Below are positions 1 through 10,127 of a stretch of DNA of 46,242 bases, piece by piece (the stretch's first letter is position 1; each line of letters opens with the position of its first letter). The translations under genes and the position numbers were made by a program. The notes below the pieces were generated by a model, which ran no database searches, had not been told where the DNA came from, and was given only the letters and a program-made list of their open reading frames with translations. Origin of the DNA: Rhodospirillaceae bacterium (GTDB lineage Bacteria > Pseudomonadota > Alphaproteobacteria > SP197); contig PBNE01000019.1 in assembly GCA_002722885.1 (NCBI GenBank), positions 1 to 46,242 of the forward strand, given 5' to 3'.

Positions 1-680
1 AAGATCTGCCGGGAGACGGGATTGTGTTCACATGGTTTTGACAGTCTCGCCCTTGCACCGGTCAGGAATCTCCCGTCCAGTCTGATGGATTGCAAAGGGT
101 GAATGGGGCGGCCAATGAAGCGACGGTGAATGTAGTCACTGACCGCAAGAAGTGTCGCCAGCAGCAGCACGCCGACCATCGCTGAGATGGAGAGACGCTG
201 ACGCGCGGCTGCCACCAGATGACTGTTTGTCATCTCAATGGTCAGTAACCCGATAGTTCTGATTTCTTCGGCGTTGCCCATCCTGATTGTGCGTTGCGCG
301 ATCAGGCTGCCGGATCCCGGTTGGTCGCGTCCCAGACTGGCCAATGTGACGCCATCGTCGTCAGTAACCGCGATGTGTATGATGTCGGGGTCGCTGATGG
401 CCGACGACAGCACCAGTTCGGTTTGAACCATGTCGTGGCGGCCCACCGGGTCGGCCAAAAGAATGGAATGATTCGCTGCGACGCGATTCAGCTTTTCCGT
501 GAGCTGAACTTCGACGGCGTTGCGGTTCACGACGTCCATCACAACCACAAAGACGGCCAGGACCAGTGACGCCGTGGCAATGCAGGACAAGAAGAATCGC
601 GCCTGAACGCTCCGTGCCATCGAAAATGGCCGCATTCGATCGCGCGGGGTCGCGCCAGCTGGGGATTCTTGTTCGCTCAC
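1..680 (-). CDS. Sensor histidine kinase, N-terminal part, runs off the left edge
   Basis: The minus strand is open from a GTG at 680 to the window edge (about 226 codons, no stop). The product begins with a basic cytoplasmic stretch, then a first membrane segment at about residues 29-47 (FFLSCIATASLVLAVFVVV), about 115 residues of predicted periplasmic sensor region, and a second membrane segment at about 167-183 ending in a basic 'HRRF' stop-transfer. This two-helix plan is that of a membrane sensor kinase; the HAMP, dimerisation and ATPase domains would lie beyond base 1. The last ~30 codons (bases 1-95) do not look like a HAMP linker, so the edge may be chimeric or frameshifted. A start further upstream is possible because the frame stays open; an ATG at codon 16 is another option. 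It is divergent from the gene at 880. The kinase assignment is inferred from architecture, not from a catalytic motif. Confidence 0.5.
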   Translation of the reverse strand, partial: MSEQESPAGATPRDRMRPFSMARSVQARFFLSCIATASLVLAVFVVVMDVVNRNAVEVQLTEKLNRVAANHSILLADPVGRHDMVQTELVLSSAISDPDIIHIAVTDDDGVTLASLGRDQPGSGSLIAQRTIRMGNAEEIRTIGLLTIEMTNSHLVAAARQRLSISAMVGVLLLATLLAVSDYIHRRFIGRPIHPLQSIRLDGRFLTGARARLSKPCEHNPVSRQI

Positions 681-879
681 AAGGGTCTCTTTACCAGCCG
701 CCGAAATCTCTGCACGCTCACCGCAGGTCACAGAGTTTAGCCTTCTCCGCCAACGCATGCCACCCGGACCCAGCACATCTTCGCGAGTTTTGTCATTGTG
801 AAAGCCCGGGCGTTTGGCCAGTGTCCCTGGTCGGACTCCAGGCTTTCAGCTGCCGCTTTTCCGAATTACGGTTGGCGCC

Positions 880-1989
880 ATGAATGGCAAGACAACCAGC
901 GCTGCCGCAGGTGCGCGCAATCTCTTGTTGAACTGTCTTGGTGCCTCACCAGGACAGTCCGTACTTGTGATCGGCGAGTCCGGAGATAAAGCCCACTACG
1001 ACCCAGCCTTGTGTGATGTCGTAACGCAGGAAGCCAGGATACTCGGCATGCAGGCCGAGTCGGTGATCGCACCGGTGACCAACACCGCTGCAGACGTGCC
1101 CGATGATCTCAGGGATAAGATTGCCGGCACGGATCACACGGTGTTCTTCGCCCGGATGGCCGACCAGCTTCGTTTCCTGGGCGTGGAGGGCAGCCGGTCC
1201 ATGGTCTCCTGTTACACCCTGACCCCGGATGTTCTCGCGGACCTTTTCACGTCGACAGATCATCGTCTGCTGCTCGCCGTGCATGATCGTTTGGTAGAAC
1301 ACATCGAGGCTTCTGCGCACTATCGCATCACCTGCCCGGACGGCAGCGATCTACACGGGGAGGTTTCCTTCACGGAAGGTACCGAGGCGCTGACCGATTT
1401 TATGGTCCGGCCGTTCCCTGTGATGATCTTTCCACCAGTCGACAGCTCTCGCATGTCAGGGCGGTTGCCGATTGTCTATCCCCTGACATCGTCGTCGACC
1501 AACATCTATGAGGATAGTGTGCTGACGCCGCACAGCCCTGTGGTGGCCATCGTCGATAACGGCGTGATTGTGCGTTTTGAAGGTGATGCCGATGAAGTCT
1601 TGCGCATCGAGGCGCACTTTGCCGTCGTCGGCCGTTACGTGAACGGAAATCCACTGGCCGTGAACTCCTGGCATACCGGCATCAATCCACTGTCATACTT
1701 CGAAGGCGATGCCGATGCCGATGTTGAGCGATGGTCGAACGCCGTGTTCGGATCGCCGCGCTTCACCCACTTCCATGCCTGTGGCTCCGAACCCGGTGAT
1801 ATCGCCATCAGCCTGTTTGACGCCACGATCAGCTTCGATGGTGTTGATCTGTGGCGTGACGGTCGCCTGGTCTTCCTCGAGGCGCCGCAGAACCGCGATC
1901 TTCTGGATCGTTTCCCTGACCCCGGTGCGGTCATCGCGATGCGTCGCGAGATCGGCATGCCCCACCACGTGGGGCTTGCCAGAGGCTGA
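880..1989 (+). CDS. M29 aminopeptidase / NicX-like metalloprotein
   Basis: The product is 369 residues, close to the usual 350-410 of the M29-like superfamily, which includes thermophilic leucyl aminopeptidases and 2,5-dihydroxypyridine 5,6-dioxygenase (NicX). The C-terminal half carries the conserved core: a GEVSF strand, then SWHTGINP, FTHFHACG and ISLFDATISFDG, supplying His and Asp candidates for an active-site metal. The N-terminal half is an alpha/beta domain without recognised motifs. I chose ATG 880 over the longer frame (GTG 814) because homology begins about here. Downstream lie a flavin-monooxygenase tail and a DUF2783 gene, a neighbourhood typical of aromatic-ring breakdown, so a NicX-like ring-cleaving role is as plausible as peptidase. 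Family assignment is fairly sure; the reaction is not. Confidence 0.6.
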   Translation: MNGKTTSAAAGARNLLLNCLGASPGQSVLVIGESGDKAHYDPALCDVVTQEARILGMQAESVIAPVTNTAADVPDDLRDKIAGTDHTVFFARMADQLRFLGVEGSRSMVSCYTLTPDVLADLFTSTDHRLLLAVHDRLVEHIEASAHYRITCPDGSDLHGEVSFTEGTEALTDFMVRPFPVMIFPPVDSSRMSGRLPIVYPLTSSSTNIYEDSVLTPHSPVVAIVDNGVIVRFEGDADEVLRIEAHFAVVGRYVNGNPLAVNSWHTGINPLSYFEGDADADVERWSNAVFGSPRFTHFHACGSEPGDIAISLFDATISFDGVDLWRDGRLVFLEAPQNRDLLDRFPDPGAVIAMRREIGMPHHVGLARG

Positions 1990-2040
1990 TCTCGGGAACA
2001 TGGTCGGTCCTTCCATTCCTTCGTGCTGGAGCATGTCCTC

Positions 2041-2436
2041 ATGGCTGAAACCAAGTTCGCCAGCCAGGGTGATCTCGAAGCCAAGAACGCTAGCTTCACG
2101 CAGCTCAGCATGCATGCCTGGGCCTACACGGCCGAAGGGGATCCCAACACCGGCATCGTGACCGGCGACGATGGAGTCATGGTGATCGACACCCAGGCCA
2201 CACCGGACATGGCGCAGGATGTCGTCGCCCGCATCCGGGAGGTGACCGACAAACCCATTCGCTATGTCATGCTGTCGCACTACCACGCCGTGCGTGTCCT
2301 TGGGGCTGATCGTTATGCCGGCGCACCGGGTGTGACCTATCTGATCCGCCCGGAACAGCACGCCGCCGCACGCGGGATTGATCCCGACCCTGCGGAGATC
2401 ACCACAGCACACCAACACGCTCTGGGGAATGTCTGA
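2041..2436 (+). pseudogene. Fusion remnant: MBL-fold hydrolase N-terminus joined to flavin-monooxygenase C-terminus
   Basis: The 131-residue frame contains two unrelated pieces. Residues 1 to about 92 match the start of MBL-fold metal-dependent hydrolases: a GDPNTG strand region, GVMVIDTQATPDMA, and the metal-binding motif SHYHAVRVLGA. An MBL domain should continue for about 200 more residues with further His and Asp ligands, but the frame switches at about 2310-2325 into GVTYLIRPEQHAAAR, the characteristic C-terminal end of MhpA-type FAD-dependent aromatic hydroxylases. The next gene is DUF2783, usually found directly after such a monooxygenase. This is best explained by a deletion that removed the 3' part of an MBL gene and most of the adjacent monooxygenase gene while keeping frame. 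The ATG at 2041 is preferred to GTG 2023. Not expected to be catalytic. Confidence 0.7.
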
Positions 2437-2630
2437 TGCTCAACACAGACCCGCAACTGAAACGTGCCGATGATGTCTACGAGGCCTTGATCAACGCCCA
2501 GCAGCATCTTTCGGACGAGGTTGCAGAGCGCTTCCGCGCACACCTTATCCTGCTGCTCGCCAACCAGGTGGGTGACGACGAAGCCGTGCTGGAGGCCATT
2601 GCGGAGGAAGAACGGATGGTGTCTTCGTGA
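2436..2630 (+). CDS. DUF2783 family protein
   Basis: This 64-residue acidic, largely helical protein matches the DUF2783 pattern (NTDPQLKRADDVYEALINAQ near the start, then LILLLANQVGDDEAVLEAI). Its ATG shares one base with the stop of the upstream fusion remnant, and its stop overlaps the GTG start of the next gene, so it is translationally coupled on both sides. The family has no established function; it typically accompanies FAD-dependent aromatic monooxygenases, which supports reading the upstream tail as the remains of such an enzyme. The gene itself looks intact, although its usual partner is gone here. Confidence 0.75.
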   Translation: MLNTDPQLKRADDVYEALINAQQHLSDEVAERFRAHLILLLANQVGDDEAVLEAIAEEERMVSS

Positions 2631-3424
2631 CAGCCATACGTGACGTTCTTGATCTCGATCGCTTTCCCGTTGACCGGCTCGACAGTGTCGAAGGGCGCGC
2701 TCTTGTTTCTGAATGTCAGGCGGCGCTGGCCCGTGACGGGATGTTCAATCTGGGAGGCTTCGTGCGGGCCGGCGCGATTGCCCGTGCCGCCGAAGAGCTG
2801 CTACCGCTGATCGCCAGCGACTCCTTTCATCAGTCGCGCAAGCACAACATCTACTTCCTTGCCGAGGTGCCCGGAGTCCCGGCCGATCACCCGGCACTGG
2901 CGAGGTCCGTCACCTCCAGTCACACGGTCTGTGACGACCGGATGACGGAAACCATCATCCACCAAATCTACGAATGGACGCCGCTGGCCGACTTTCTGGC
3001 CCTGGTGACGAACAAACCCCGGCTCTACCTGATGGAGGACCCGCTCGCCCGTGCCAATGTCATGGCCTACACCGACGGCGAGGGGCTGGGCTGGCATTTC
3101 GACCGTTCGGAGTTCACCACGACACTGCTGATCCAGGCTCCTGAAGCAGGTGGGGCCTTCGAGTACCGCACCGGCCTGCGCGCGGACGATGACCCCAATC
3201 TCGACGGCATCGCGCGGCTCTACGCCGGAGACGACCCCGAGAAACATTCCCTCACGCTGTCGCCGGGCACACTCAACGTCTTCAAGGGCAAGAACACGGC
3301 CCACCGGGTAACAGCGGTCGAGGGCGCGCGCAAACGGCTGATTGCCGTTTTCTCCTACTACGAACGCCCCGGTGTCCTGTTCAGCGCCGAAGAACGCCTC
3401 GGCTTCTACGGCCGTGTTGGTTAG
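2627..3424 (+). CDS. Fe(II)/2-oxoglutarate oxygenase of the HalD/ArpA-like family
   Basis: The 265-residue protein has the jelly-roll iron site GWHFDRSEF (His157, Asp159) and a distal His226 in NTAHRVT, followed by the 2-oxoglutarate-binding Arg region in KRLIAVFSYYERPG. The fold and the C-terminal motif place it with proteins often annotated as HalD/BesD-family. In true halogenases of that group the Asp of H-x-D is replaced by Gly or Ala to make room for halide; Asp is present here, so hydroxylation or N-dealkylation is expected rather than halogenation (inference from known mechanism). It starts at GTG 2627, overlapping the DUF2783 stop by four bases. A badly decayed relative lies at 24052-24845. 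Substrate unknown. Confidence 0.75.
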   Translation: MTAIRDVLDLDRFPVDRLDSVEGRALVSECQAALARDGMFNLGGFVRAGAIARAAEELLPLIASDSFHQSRKHNIYFLAEVPGVPADHPALARSVTSSHTVCDDRMTETIIHQIYEWTPLADFLALVTNKPRLYLMEDPLARANVMAYTDGEGLGWHFDRSEFTTTLLIQAPEAGGAFEYRTGLRADDDPNLDGIARLYAGDDPEKHSLTLSPGTLNVFKGKNTAHRVTAVEGARKRLIAVFSYYERPGVLFSAEERLGFYGRVG

Positions 3425-3575
3425 CGGGATTCCCGAATCCCTTTGTCATATCGGCCAAGGCAGCGACGCGAGTGCGAGCCGGGATATCGTCCCGCGCAGG
3501 ACGCGATGGGGTGCTTGATCGCGATCCCGGATAGCCTGCGGTTTCCGGGATGACGTCATGGAGAGGCAACGAGCG
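3425..3575. other. Intergenic gap between convergent genes with two small hairpins
   Basis: Two inverted repeats lie between the ends of convergent genes. At 3426-3441 GGGATT and AATCCC flank a 4-base loop, followed by TTT, which could act as a weak terminator for the plus-strand genes. At 3524-3531 and 3544-3551 ATCCCGGA pairs with TCCGGGAT across a 12-base loop; no long T-run follows. The second resembles dispersed intergenic 'cgggatga' palindromes of high-GC alphaproteobacteria, but only one copy is present in this window. No gene is seen here. Confidence 0.35.
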
Positions 3576-5159
3576 TTACCCCACAGGCTTCATGCGGGAG
3601 CGGTCGATAAAGATATCGAAGTTGTCGCGGATGACCTGATCGATCTCATCGGAGATATGGCCGGGGAAGTGTTCGGCCAGCATGGCGTTCTTGCGCCCGA
3701 TGGCATTTTCAATCAGGTCCGGCTTGCCGACCTCGAGCCATTCTTTCGGGCTGCTGCGGTCGCCGATGGTGGGGTAGACGTATTCCGTCTGCATCAGATT
3801 GAGTGTCTGACCGGCGCCGAGGTAGTGGCCGGGCCCGCCCATGCAGACCTCCTTCATCGTCTCCAGCGCCATCGTGTCGTCGTTGACCTCGATCCCGCGC
3901 ACACAGCGCATGCAGGCGCCGATGACATCGTTGTCGACCAGCAGGGCTTCGAGGCAGTGGCTAAGCAGCGACGCATGCATGCCGACACTCTCGTAGACCA
4001 TGTTGAGCCCCGAGAGACCGGCCATCACATTCGCCATGCCGCGCTCGTAACCGGCCTGCATGTCCATCTCCTTGGAATCGGACATCGCACAGGCCGAGCC
4101 GCCCGGAAGGTTGTAGTAACGCGCCATCTGGCCGCAGGCCGCTGTCAGCAGGCCCTGTTCGGGAGAGCCGCCGGACATCGCACCGGTGCGCAGGTCCGAA
4201 ACGAAGGGCCAGGTGCCAAAGATCGTGGGATGTCCGGGCTGCATGGCATTGACGTAGACCACGCCCGCCAGGCATTCGGCGACAGCCTGCACCACCGCGC
4301 CGGCCAGCGGGGCAGGGGCGGTGGCTCCGGCCTGTCCGGCCGACAGCAACAGGATCGGCATGCCGCCCCGGATCAGGGTCTCCATCACCAAGCAGCTTTC
4401 GGTCGCGAACTTCATCGGCGGTACGACAAAGCAGTTCGAGTTCGAAACAAACGGCCGCTCGCGCCAGGCCTTCTCGGAGCCTGCGATCATGTGCAGCATC
4501 TCAAGGCCCTTGGCCGCGTTTTCGGCCACAGTGAACGAGGTGCCGACATGTTTAGTCGTGCCCGACACGCAGGCGTAAAGCGTGTTGAGGTCCATGTCCT
4601 TGGGGTCGACCGTGTCGCGCGGGGTGAGCGTGCGCTGGAAGAAGTGGATGTTGTCGAGCTGGTCGACGATCCGCGCGGAGTTGTAGAGGTCTTCCACCGT
4701 TGGTTCGCGGTTTTCGCGTGTCACGGGGTCATAAACGAACACCGCCGCGCCGGCGGTGCCGAAATGCACGCGGTGGCCGCCGGGCTGAATGTCATACTGC
4801 GGATCCTGGCCATGCAGCGTGAGATCACGTGCGGCCATGGCCACCATGTCCTCAACCAGGGTGCGGGGGAAACGGATGCGTCCGTCATCGCCCTGAACAG
4901 CGCCGGCGCCGGTCAGTATCTCGACGCCGCTCTCAGGGGCGTCGGCCAGGCCGACCTCCTCGAGCGCCTGCATGGCCGTGCCATGGATCTTGTCCATGTC
5001 GCCGTCGCTGAGCGGCTTGTACCAGCCCCCCTCCATGCCCGGTCTCACCGGCCTCATGTTTTCCGGCAACGGTGCGGCGCGCGCCGCCTTTCGGGCGGCG
5101 CGGCCACCGCCACGGCGGCTGCGGGGAGCGGTGTCGTCGGAGACGCTGGCGTCGGTCAT
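3576..5159 (-). CDS. Trimethylamine methyltransferase (MttB) family protein, non-pyrrolysine type
   Basis: This 527-residue protein belongs to the MttB superfamily, TIM-barrel enzymes that transfer a methyl group from a quaternary or tertiary amine to a corrinoid protein. Visible features are a basic, Arg-rich N-terminus, GTAGAAVFVYDP, SSGTT-like SGTTKHVGTSF, a Gly-rich central barrel, and the C-terminal block GGPGHYLGAGQTL. The reading frame has no in-frame amber codon, so it is not a pyrrolysine-containing trimethylamine enzyme; characterised non-pyrrolysine members act on glycine betaine, proline betaine, carnitine or similar compounds. It starts at ATG 5159 behind an AAGGGAA-like site and is the last gene of the minus-strand operon from 10739, after two demethylating flavoproteins, which fits consecutive N-demethylation. 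No cognate corrinoid protein is encoded in the window. Substrate unknown. Confidence 0.88.
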   Translation of the reverse strand: MTDASVSDDTAPRSRRGGGRAARKAARAAPLPENMRPVRPGMEGGWYKPLSDGDMDKIHGTAMQALEEVGLADAPESGVEILTGAGAVQGDDGRIRFPRTLVEDMVAMAARDLTLHGQDPQYDIQPGGHRVHFGTAGAAVFVYDPVTRENREPTVEDLYNSARIVDQLDNIHFFQRTLTPRDTVDPKDMDLNTLYACVSGTTKHVGTSFTVAENAAKGLEMLHMIAGSEKAWRERPFVSNSNCFVVPPMKFATESCLVMETLIRGGMPILLLSAGQAGATAPAPLAGAVVQAVAECLAGVVYVNAMQPGHPTIFGTWPFVSDLRTGAMSGGSPEQGLLTAACGQMARYYNLPGGSACAMSDSKEMDMQAGYERGMANVMAGLSGLNMVYESVGMHASLLSHCLEALLVDNDVIGACMRCVRGIEVNDDTMALETMKEVCMGGPGHYLGAGQTLNLMQTEYVYPTIGDRSSPKEWLEVGKPDLIENAIGRKNAMLAEHFPGHISDEIDQVIRDNFDIFIDRSRMKPVG

Positions 5160-5198
5160 GGCTGTGTTCCCTTGAGTGACCGTGGCAACGAAACAAAA

Positions 5199-7652
5199 TT
5201 ACATGCGTACGCGTTCTGCCTTGGGATCGTACATCGGCTTCAGCGAAGCTTCTGCCGCAAACCGCGTTCCCGCAATTTCGACCTCCCAGGACGAGTTCAG
5301 AAGCTGCTCACCGGTTTCGCCGGTTTCGATTGGCACATAACCCATGCCGATCGCACCGCCGAGGTGATGGCCGTAGTTGCCCGAGGTCAGGTAGCTCACC
5401 ATCTTGCCGTCACGGATGACGGGCTCGTTGTGATAAACCAAGGGTTCCGGGTCCTTCAGTTTGAACTGCAGCATCCGTCGCTTCAAACCCTCTTCCTTTT
5501 TGCGCATCACCGCATCGCGGCCGATGAAGTCAGGCTTCTGCACACGCACGGCAAACCCCAGACCGGCTTCGAGGACATGGTCCTCGTCGGTGATGTCATG
5601 ACCGAAGTGGCGGAAGGCCTTTTCGATCCGGCAACTGTCGAGCACGTGGAGGCCGGCCATCTTCAGGCCATGGGCCGCACCGGCCTCTTCCAGAACCTCG
5701 AAGATATGGGCCGTCATGTCGGCACTGGGGTAGAGCTCCCAGCCCAGCTCACCGACGTAACTCACACGATGGGCTCGGCAGATGCCGTAGCCGATCTCGA
5801 TCTCCCGCATGGTTCCGAAGGGATGAGCCTCGTTTGACAGATCAGCGGGCGAACAGGTGCTCAGCACGTCGCGGGCTTTCGGGCCCATCAGGCAGAGCAC
5901 GGATTCCGCCGACGTCGTATCGGTGTAGATGATGTGCGCGTCGTCCGGCGTATGGCGCTTCAGCCAGGCCATGTCACGGACCAGCGAAGCGCCGGGTACC
6001 ACGATCAGATACTCGGTCTCTGAAAGACGTGTGACCGTGCAGTCGCTTTCGATGCCGCCGCGGCTATTGAGAAACTGGGTGTAGATCAGCTTGCCCGGTT
6101 CGACATCGACCTCGTTGGCGCAGATCCGGTTCAGAACACTGGCCGCATCCCGGCCCTCGGCGCGGATCTTGCCGAAGGACGTCATGTCGAACAGGCCGGC
6201 ACCGTTTCGCACGGCGAGATGCTCTTCCCTGGCGTACTCGAACCAATTCTGGCGCTTCCACGAGTACTCGTACTTCGCTTCGACGCCCTCGGGTGCAAAC
6301 CAGTTGGCACGCTCCCAACCGGCCGTGACGCCAAAACACGCACCGCGTGCTTTCAGGTGCTCATGAATGGGCGAGCGGCGCACGCCACGGGCGGTTTCAG
6401 GTTGGCGGAAGGGGAAGTGGTCGGCATAGAGCAGGCCTAGCGATTCCGTGACCCGATCCTTCAGGTAGAGACGGCTCTTCTGGAACGGCTGCACGCGACG
6501 GATATCGACATCCCACAGATCGAACGGTGGCTCGCCGTCTTCCATCCACTGGGCGAGCGCCATACCCGCGCCGCCGGACGAGACGATGCCGATCGAGTTG
6601 TAGCCGCAGGCCAGGAAGTAGTTTTTGAGCTCCGGCGCTTCGCCCAGATAGTAGCTGTCGTCGGGGGTGAAACTTTCCGGGCCGTTGAACCAGGTGTGGA
6701 TGCCCGCATCGGCCAGCATCGGCATGCGCTCGATGGCCTTTTCGAGAACCGGCATGAAATGCTCGATGTCCTCGGGCAGCTGGTCGAAGCAGAAATCCTC
6801 GGCAATACCGTTCATGCCCCAGGGTTTGGCATCGGGCTCGAAGGCCCCCAGCATCATCTTGCCGGCATCTTCCTTGTAGTAGGCCCATTCCTCGGGCACG
6901 CGCAGCACCGGAACCTGCGTGAGGCCCTCGATCGGCTCGGTGACGATGTAGAAATGTTCGCAGGCATGGAGCGGAATGTTCACGCCGGACATCGCGCCCA
7001 GCTCACGGGCCCACATGCCCGCGCAGTTCACGACGAACTCGGACTCGATGGTGCCTTCGGTGCCGTCGTCTCCGGCCCAGGAGACGCCGGTCACCTGCTT
7101 GCCGTCGTCGTGCACGGTCTTGACCTTCACGCCTTCGATGATCTTCACGCCGTTCTGGCGTGCACCCTTGGCCAGGGCCTGGGCGATGTTGGCGGGGTCG
7201 CACTGCCCGTCGAGCGGCAGATGGACCGCGCCCACCAGGTCATCGACATTGAGGTGTGGGTAGAGCTCCTTGACCTCTGCGGCACTGACCTCGTTGACAT
7301 CGACGCCGAAGGCGCGGGCCAGGCTGGCAGTGCGGTAGATCTCTTCCTTGCGCTCTTCCGACAGCGCTACGGTGATCGAACCGTTCTGCTTCATGCCGGT
7401 GGCAACACCAGTCTCGTCCTCAAGCTTGGTGTAGAGCTCGGCTGAATACTTCGCCAGCCGGGTCATGTTCTGGCCGTTGCGGAGCTGACCGACCAGGCCC
7501 GCCGCATGCCATGTGGTGCCGCAGGTCAGCTGTTTCCGTTCCAGCAGCACAACTTCGGTCCAGCACAGCTTGGCCAGGTGATAGGCGACGGAGCAGCCGG
7601 AGACGCCGCCGCCGATGATGACCACGCGGGCCTTGTTCTGGATATCGGGCAT
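5199..7652 (-). CDS. FAD-dependent demethylating oxidoreductase, DAO-GCV_T type (dimethylglycine/sarcosine dehydrogenase-like)
   Basis: The 817-residue protein has the domain order of mitochondrial dimethylglycine and sarcosine dehydrogenases. Residues about 8-370 form a DAO flavin domain with [17 protein letters not shown] carries His49, the residue position that binds FAD covalently in mammalian dimethylglycine dehydrogenase. A linker FAO_M domain follows (about 375-430), then a glycine-cleavage T-like folate domain (about 440-800) with [13 protein letters not shown] and [13 protein letters not shown]. The family oxidises N-methyl groups and captures formaldehyde on tetrahydrofolate. Its ATG lies 4 bases after the stop of its paralogue, with a GGAG site inside that gene's end, so they are co-translated. 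The methyltransferase gene follows 39 bases downstream. Which N-methyl amine it uses is not visible. Confidence 0.9.
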   Translation of the reverse strand: MPDIQNKARVVIIGGGVSGCSVAYHLAKLCWTEVVLLERKQLTCGTTWHAAGLVGQLRNGQNMTRLAKYSAELYTKLEDETGVATGMKQNGSITVALSEERKEEIYRTASLARAFGVDVNEVSAAEVKELYPHLNVDDLVGAVHLPLDGQCDPANIAQALAKGARQNGVKIIEGVKVKTVHDDGKQVTGVSWAGDDGTEGTIESEFVVNCAGMWARELGAMSGVNIPLHACEHFYIVTEPIEGLTQVPVLRVPEEWAYYKEDAGKMMLGAFEPDAKPWGMNGIAEDFCFDQLPEDIEHFMPVLEKAIERMPMLADAGIHTWFNGPESFTPDDSYYLGEAPELKNYFLACGYNSIGIVSSGGAGMALAQWMEDGEPPFDLWDVDIRRVQPFQKSRLYLKDRVTESLGLLYADHFPFRQPETARGVRRSPIHEHLKARGACFGVTAGWERANWFAPEGVEAKYEYSWKRQNWFEYAREEHLAVRNGAGLFDMTSFGKIRAEGRDAASVLNRICANEVDVEPGKLIYTQFLNSRGGIESDCTVTRLSETEYLIVVPGASLVRDMAWLKRHTPDDAHIIYTDTTSAESVLCLMGPKARDVLSTCSPADLSNEAHPFGTMREIEIGYGICRAHRVSYVGELGWELYPSADMTAHIFEVLEEAGAAHGLKMAGLHVLDSCRIEKAFRHFGHDITDEDHVLEAGLGFAVRVQKPDFIGRDAVMRKKEEGLKRRMLQFKLKDPEPLVYHNEPVIRDGKMVSYLTSGNYGHHLGGAIGMGYVPIETGETGEQLLNSSWEVEIAGTRFAAEASLKPMYDPKAERVRM

Positions 7653-7656
7653 GCCC

Positions 7657-10104
7657 TTAGCTCCTCAGGCTTTCGTTGTCGGGGTCGAACAGCGGCTGAT
7701 CGGGCTGCACGGTAGCGGGATAACGCTTGCCGTACATCTCGATTTCCAGCTCGGTTCCCGGCTCGGCAAGGTCGGACCGGACCATGCCCAGCGCGATCGA
7801 CTTTTCGATCCGGTGGCCCCAGCCGCCCGAGGTCGTTTCGCCGACCATCTCGTCGCCCTTCCAGATGATCGACATGTAGGGTGCATCGAACGCGCCGGTA
7901 TCGACCACCATGGTGGCGAAGCGCTTCTTCACGCCCTGCTGGCGTTCGTTCTCCAGCGCGGCTTTGCCCTTGAAGTCGTCCTTGTCCCACTTCACGAAAC
8001 GGTCGAGGCCGCCCTGCAGAATCGTGTAGTCGGTCGAAAGGTCGCCCTTCCAGGCTCGATAGCCTTTCTCGAGGCGTAGGCTGTTCAGTGCAAACATGCC
8101 GAACGGTTTGAGGCCATGTTTCTTGCCGGCCTCGATCAGCGCGGCATAGACCGTGGGCGTGTCGGCAGCCTGGCTGTGGATCTCCCAGCCCAGCGCACCC
8201 GCGTAGCTCACGCGGATCATCAGCACCTTGCATCCCGCGATGGTCGCATCCTGGAAGGTCAGCCAGGGCATCGAAAGGTCGGCATCGCTGATCTCGGCAA
8301 ACAGCGCGCGGCTGTTCGGGCCCGACACGATCTGGCAGGCGCGCTGGCCGGTCTGGTTGGTCAACGTGATCCCGGAGCCTTCCGGGATGTGACGCTGTAG
8401 CCAATCGCGGTCGTGCCACTGCGCCGCACCGGCGCTGATCAGGTAGAGTTCGTCTTCGTCGAGACGCAGAAGCGAAAGCTCAGTGATGATCCGTCCGGCG
8501 TCGTCGGCGAAGTAGCCGAGGCCGATGCGGCCGATCTTCGGAATGCCGCCGGTGATCATGGTCCGCAGCCAGTCCTTGGCGCCTTCACCCTTCAGGTGAA
8601 ACCAGGAGAAGCCGCTGAGATCGAGCACGCCCACGGCATCCCGCACCGCATGGCATTCCTCCTTGATGCGCGGGAACCAAGGACCTTCACGGCCCCAGGT
8701 CTGGGTCGCCTCTTCCGAGATGTCGTCGCCGGGTTGTGCGAACCAGTTGGCGCGCTCCCAGCCGCCGTAGACACCCATCTGGCCGCCCATCTCCTTGATC
8801 GTTTCGTGCAAGGGTGACAGGCGCTTGTCGCGTCCGGCAGGCCAGGCGTGATGGGGGAAGTGCATGGCGTATTCGTGGCCATAGATTTCCTTGGCCTTGG
8901 CGATGGCATGATCACGGTCGGCATAGTCGGTAAAGCGGCGGGGATCGCAGGACCACATGTCCCATTCGGTCGCGCTCTCGGTCACCCATTCGGCCAGCAC
9001 CTTGCCGGCGCCGCCGCCCTGAGCGATGCCGAAGGTGAAGACGCAGGCTTCGAAGGCATCGGGCACGCCGGGCATGGGGCCGATCAGCGGGTTGCCGTCA
9101 GGCGCGTAAGGGATCGGGCCGTTGATCACGCGGCTCACACCGCCGGTCGCCAGCAGCGGGACACGCGCCATGGCGTCTTCGATGTACCACTCCAGCCGCT
9201 CCAGATCGTCGGGATAGAGCTGGAAGGAGAAATCGTCGGGCATGGGATCGTCGGCATCGACCCAGTGCGCCTTGCAGTTGCGTTCGTAGGGGCCGAGGTT
9301 CAGGCCGAACTTCTCCTGGCGCAGGTAGTAGCTGCTGTCGACATCGCGCAGCAGGGGCAGCTTCTTGCCGGTCTCGGCCGAATACTGCTCCAGTTCGGGA
9401 ATCTGCTCGGTCAGCATGTACTGATGCGACATCGAGACACAGGGGACGTCGCGGCCGAACATCGCGCCGACCTCGCCCGCGCGGTAACCGGCGGCGTTGA
9501 CGACATACTGGCAGCGAACTTCGCCGTGTTCGGTCTCGACCACCCACTCGCCGCCCTGGCGGCGCACACCAGTGACCGGGCAAAAGCGCACGATCTTCGC
9601 GCCGAGGTCGCGGGCGCCCTTGGCCAGCGCCTGGGTCAGCTGCGCCGGATCGATGTCCCCGTCATAGGGATCGAACATGCCGCCTTCGAGGTCATGGGTC
9701 TCCAGGAACGGATAGAGCTCCTTGAGCTCATCGTTCGTGCACATCCGGACATCCATGCCCTGGTATCGGCCCATGCCGCAGACACGCTCGAACTCCTGCA
9801 TCCGGTTTTCCGAATGCGCCAGGCGGATCGAGCCGGTGACGTGATAGTTCATCGGGTAGTCGACTGCATCGGCGAGCCCGCGATAGAGCTCGGTCGAGTA
9901 GCGCTGCATGTTCATGACCGACCAGCTTGCCGAGAAGGTAGGCACATTGCCGGCGGCATGCCAGGTCGAGCCCGACGTCAGCTCGTTCTTTTCCAGCAGC
10001 AGGCTGTCAGTCCAGCCTGCCTTCGCCAGATGGTAGAGGCTCGAGGCGCCCACCGCGCCGCCGCCGATGATCACGACCCGTGCCGTGCTAGGGAGATCAA
10101 CCAT
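7657..10104 (-). CDS. FAD-dependent demethylating oxidoreductase, second DAO-GCV_T paralogue
   Basis: This 815-residue paralogue of the next gene has the same three-part plan: [12 protein letters not shown]ossmann start, STWHAAG with His49 at the same residue number as its partner, the linker domain, and a C-terminal folate-binding GCV_T domain with [16 protein letters not shown] and [18 protein letters not shown]. The two proteins have diverged strongly, with different residues after WHAAG (NVPTF here, LVGQL in the partner), which suggests distinct substrates, for example successive demethylation steps, rather than redundancy. A strong AGGAGG site precedes ATG 10104, 23 bases after the stop of the upstream regulator gene, so it is the first structural gene of the operon. 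Confidence 0.9.
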   Translation of the reverse strand: MVDLPSTARVVIIGGGAVGASSLYHLAKAGWTDSLLLEKNELTSGSTWHAAGNVPTFSASWSVMNMQRYSTELYRGLADAVDYPMNYHVTGSIRLAHSENRMQEFERVCGMGRYQGMDVRMCTNDELKELYPFLETHDLEGGMFDPYDGDIDPAQLTQALAKGARDLGAKIVRFCPVTGVRRQGGEWVVETEHGEVRCQYVVNAAGYRAGEVGAMFGRDVPCVSMSHQYMLTEQIPELEQYSAETGKKLPLLRDVDSSYYLRQEKFGLNLGPYERNCKAHWVDADDPMPDDFSFQLYPDDLERLEWYIEDAMARVPLLATGGVSRVINGPIPYAPDGNPLIGPMPGVPDAFEACVFTFGIAQGGGAGKVLAEWVTESATEWDMWSCDPRRFTDYADRDHAIAKAKEIYGHEYAMHFPHHAWPAGRDKRLSPLHETIKEMGGQMGVYGGWERANWFAQPGDDISEEATQTWGREGPWFPRIKEECHAVRDAVGVLDLSGFSWFHLKGEGAKDWLRTMITGGIPKIGRIGLGYFADDAGRIITELSLLRLDEDELYLISAGAAQWHDRDWLQRHIPEGSGITLTNQTGQRACQIVSGPNSRALFAEISDADLSMPWLTFQDATIAGCKVLMIRVSYAGALGWEIHSQAADTPTVYAALIEAGKKHGLKPFGMFALNSLRLEKGYRAWKGDLSTDYTILQGGLDRFVKWDKDDFKGKAALENERQQGVKKRFATMVVDTGAFDAPYMSIIWKGDEMVGETTSGGWGHRIEKSIALGMVRSDLAEPGTELEIEMYGKRYPATVQPDQPLFDPDNESLRS

Positions 10105-10127
10105 GTCCTGTCCTCCTGTGTCGCCGC

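Noticed and set aside
2627..3424. Halogenase function for the HalD-like protein
   Set aside because: The iron motif is His-Phe-Asp; known halogenases of this group have Gly or Ala at the Asp position.
3558..5837. A 759-codon plus-strand open frame opposite the MttB and flavoprotein genes
   Set aside because: It is the antisense shadow of two strongly conserved minus-strand genes, is rich in His/Arg/Ala/Gly typical of reverse-frame GC-rich DNA, and matches no family.
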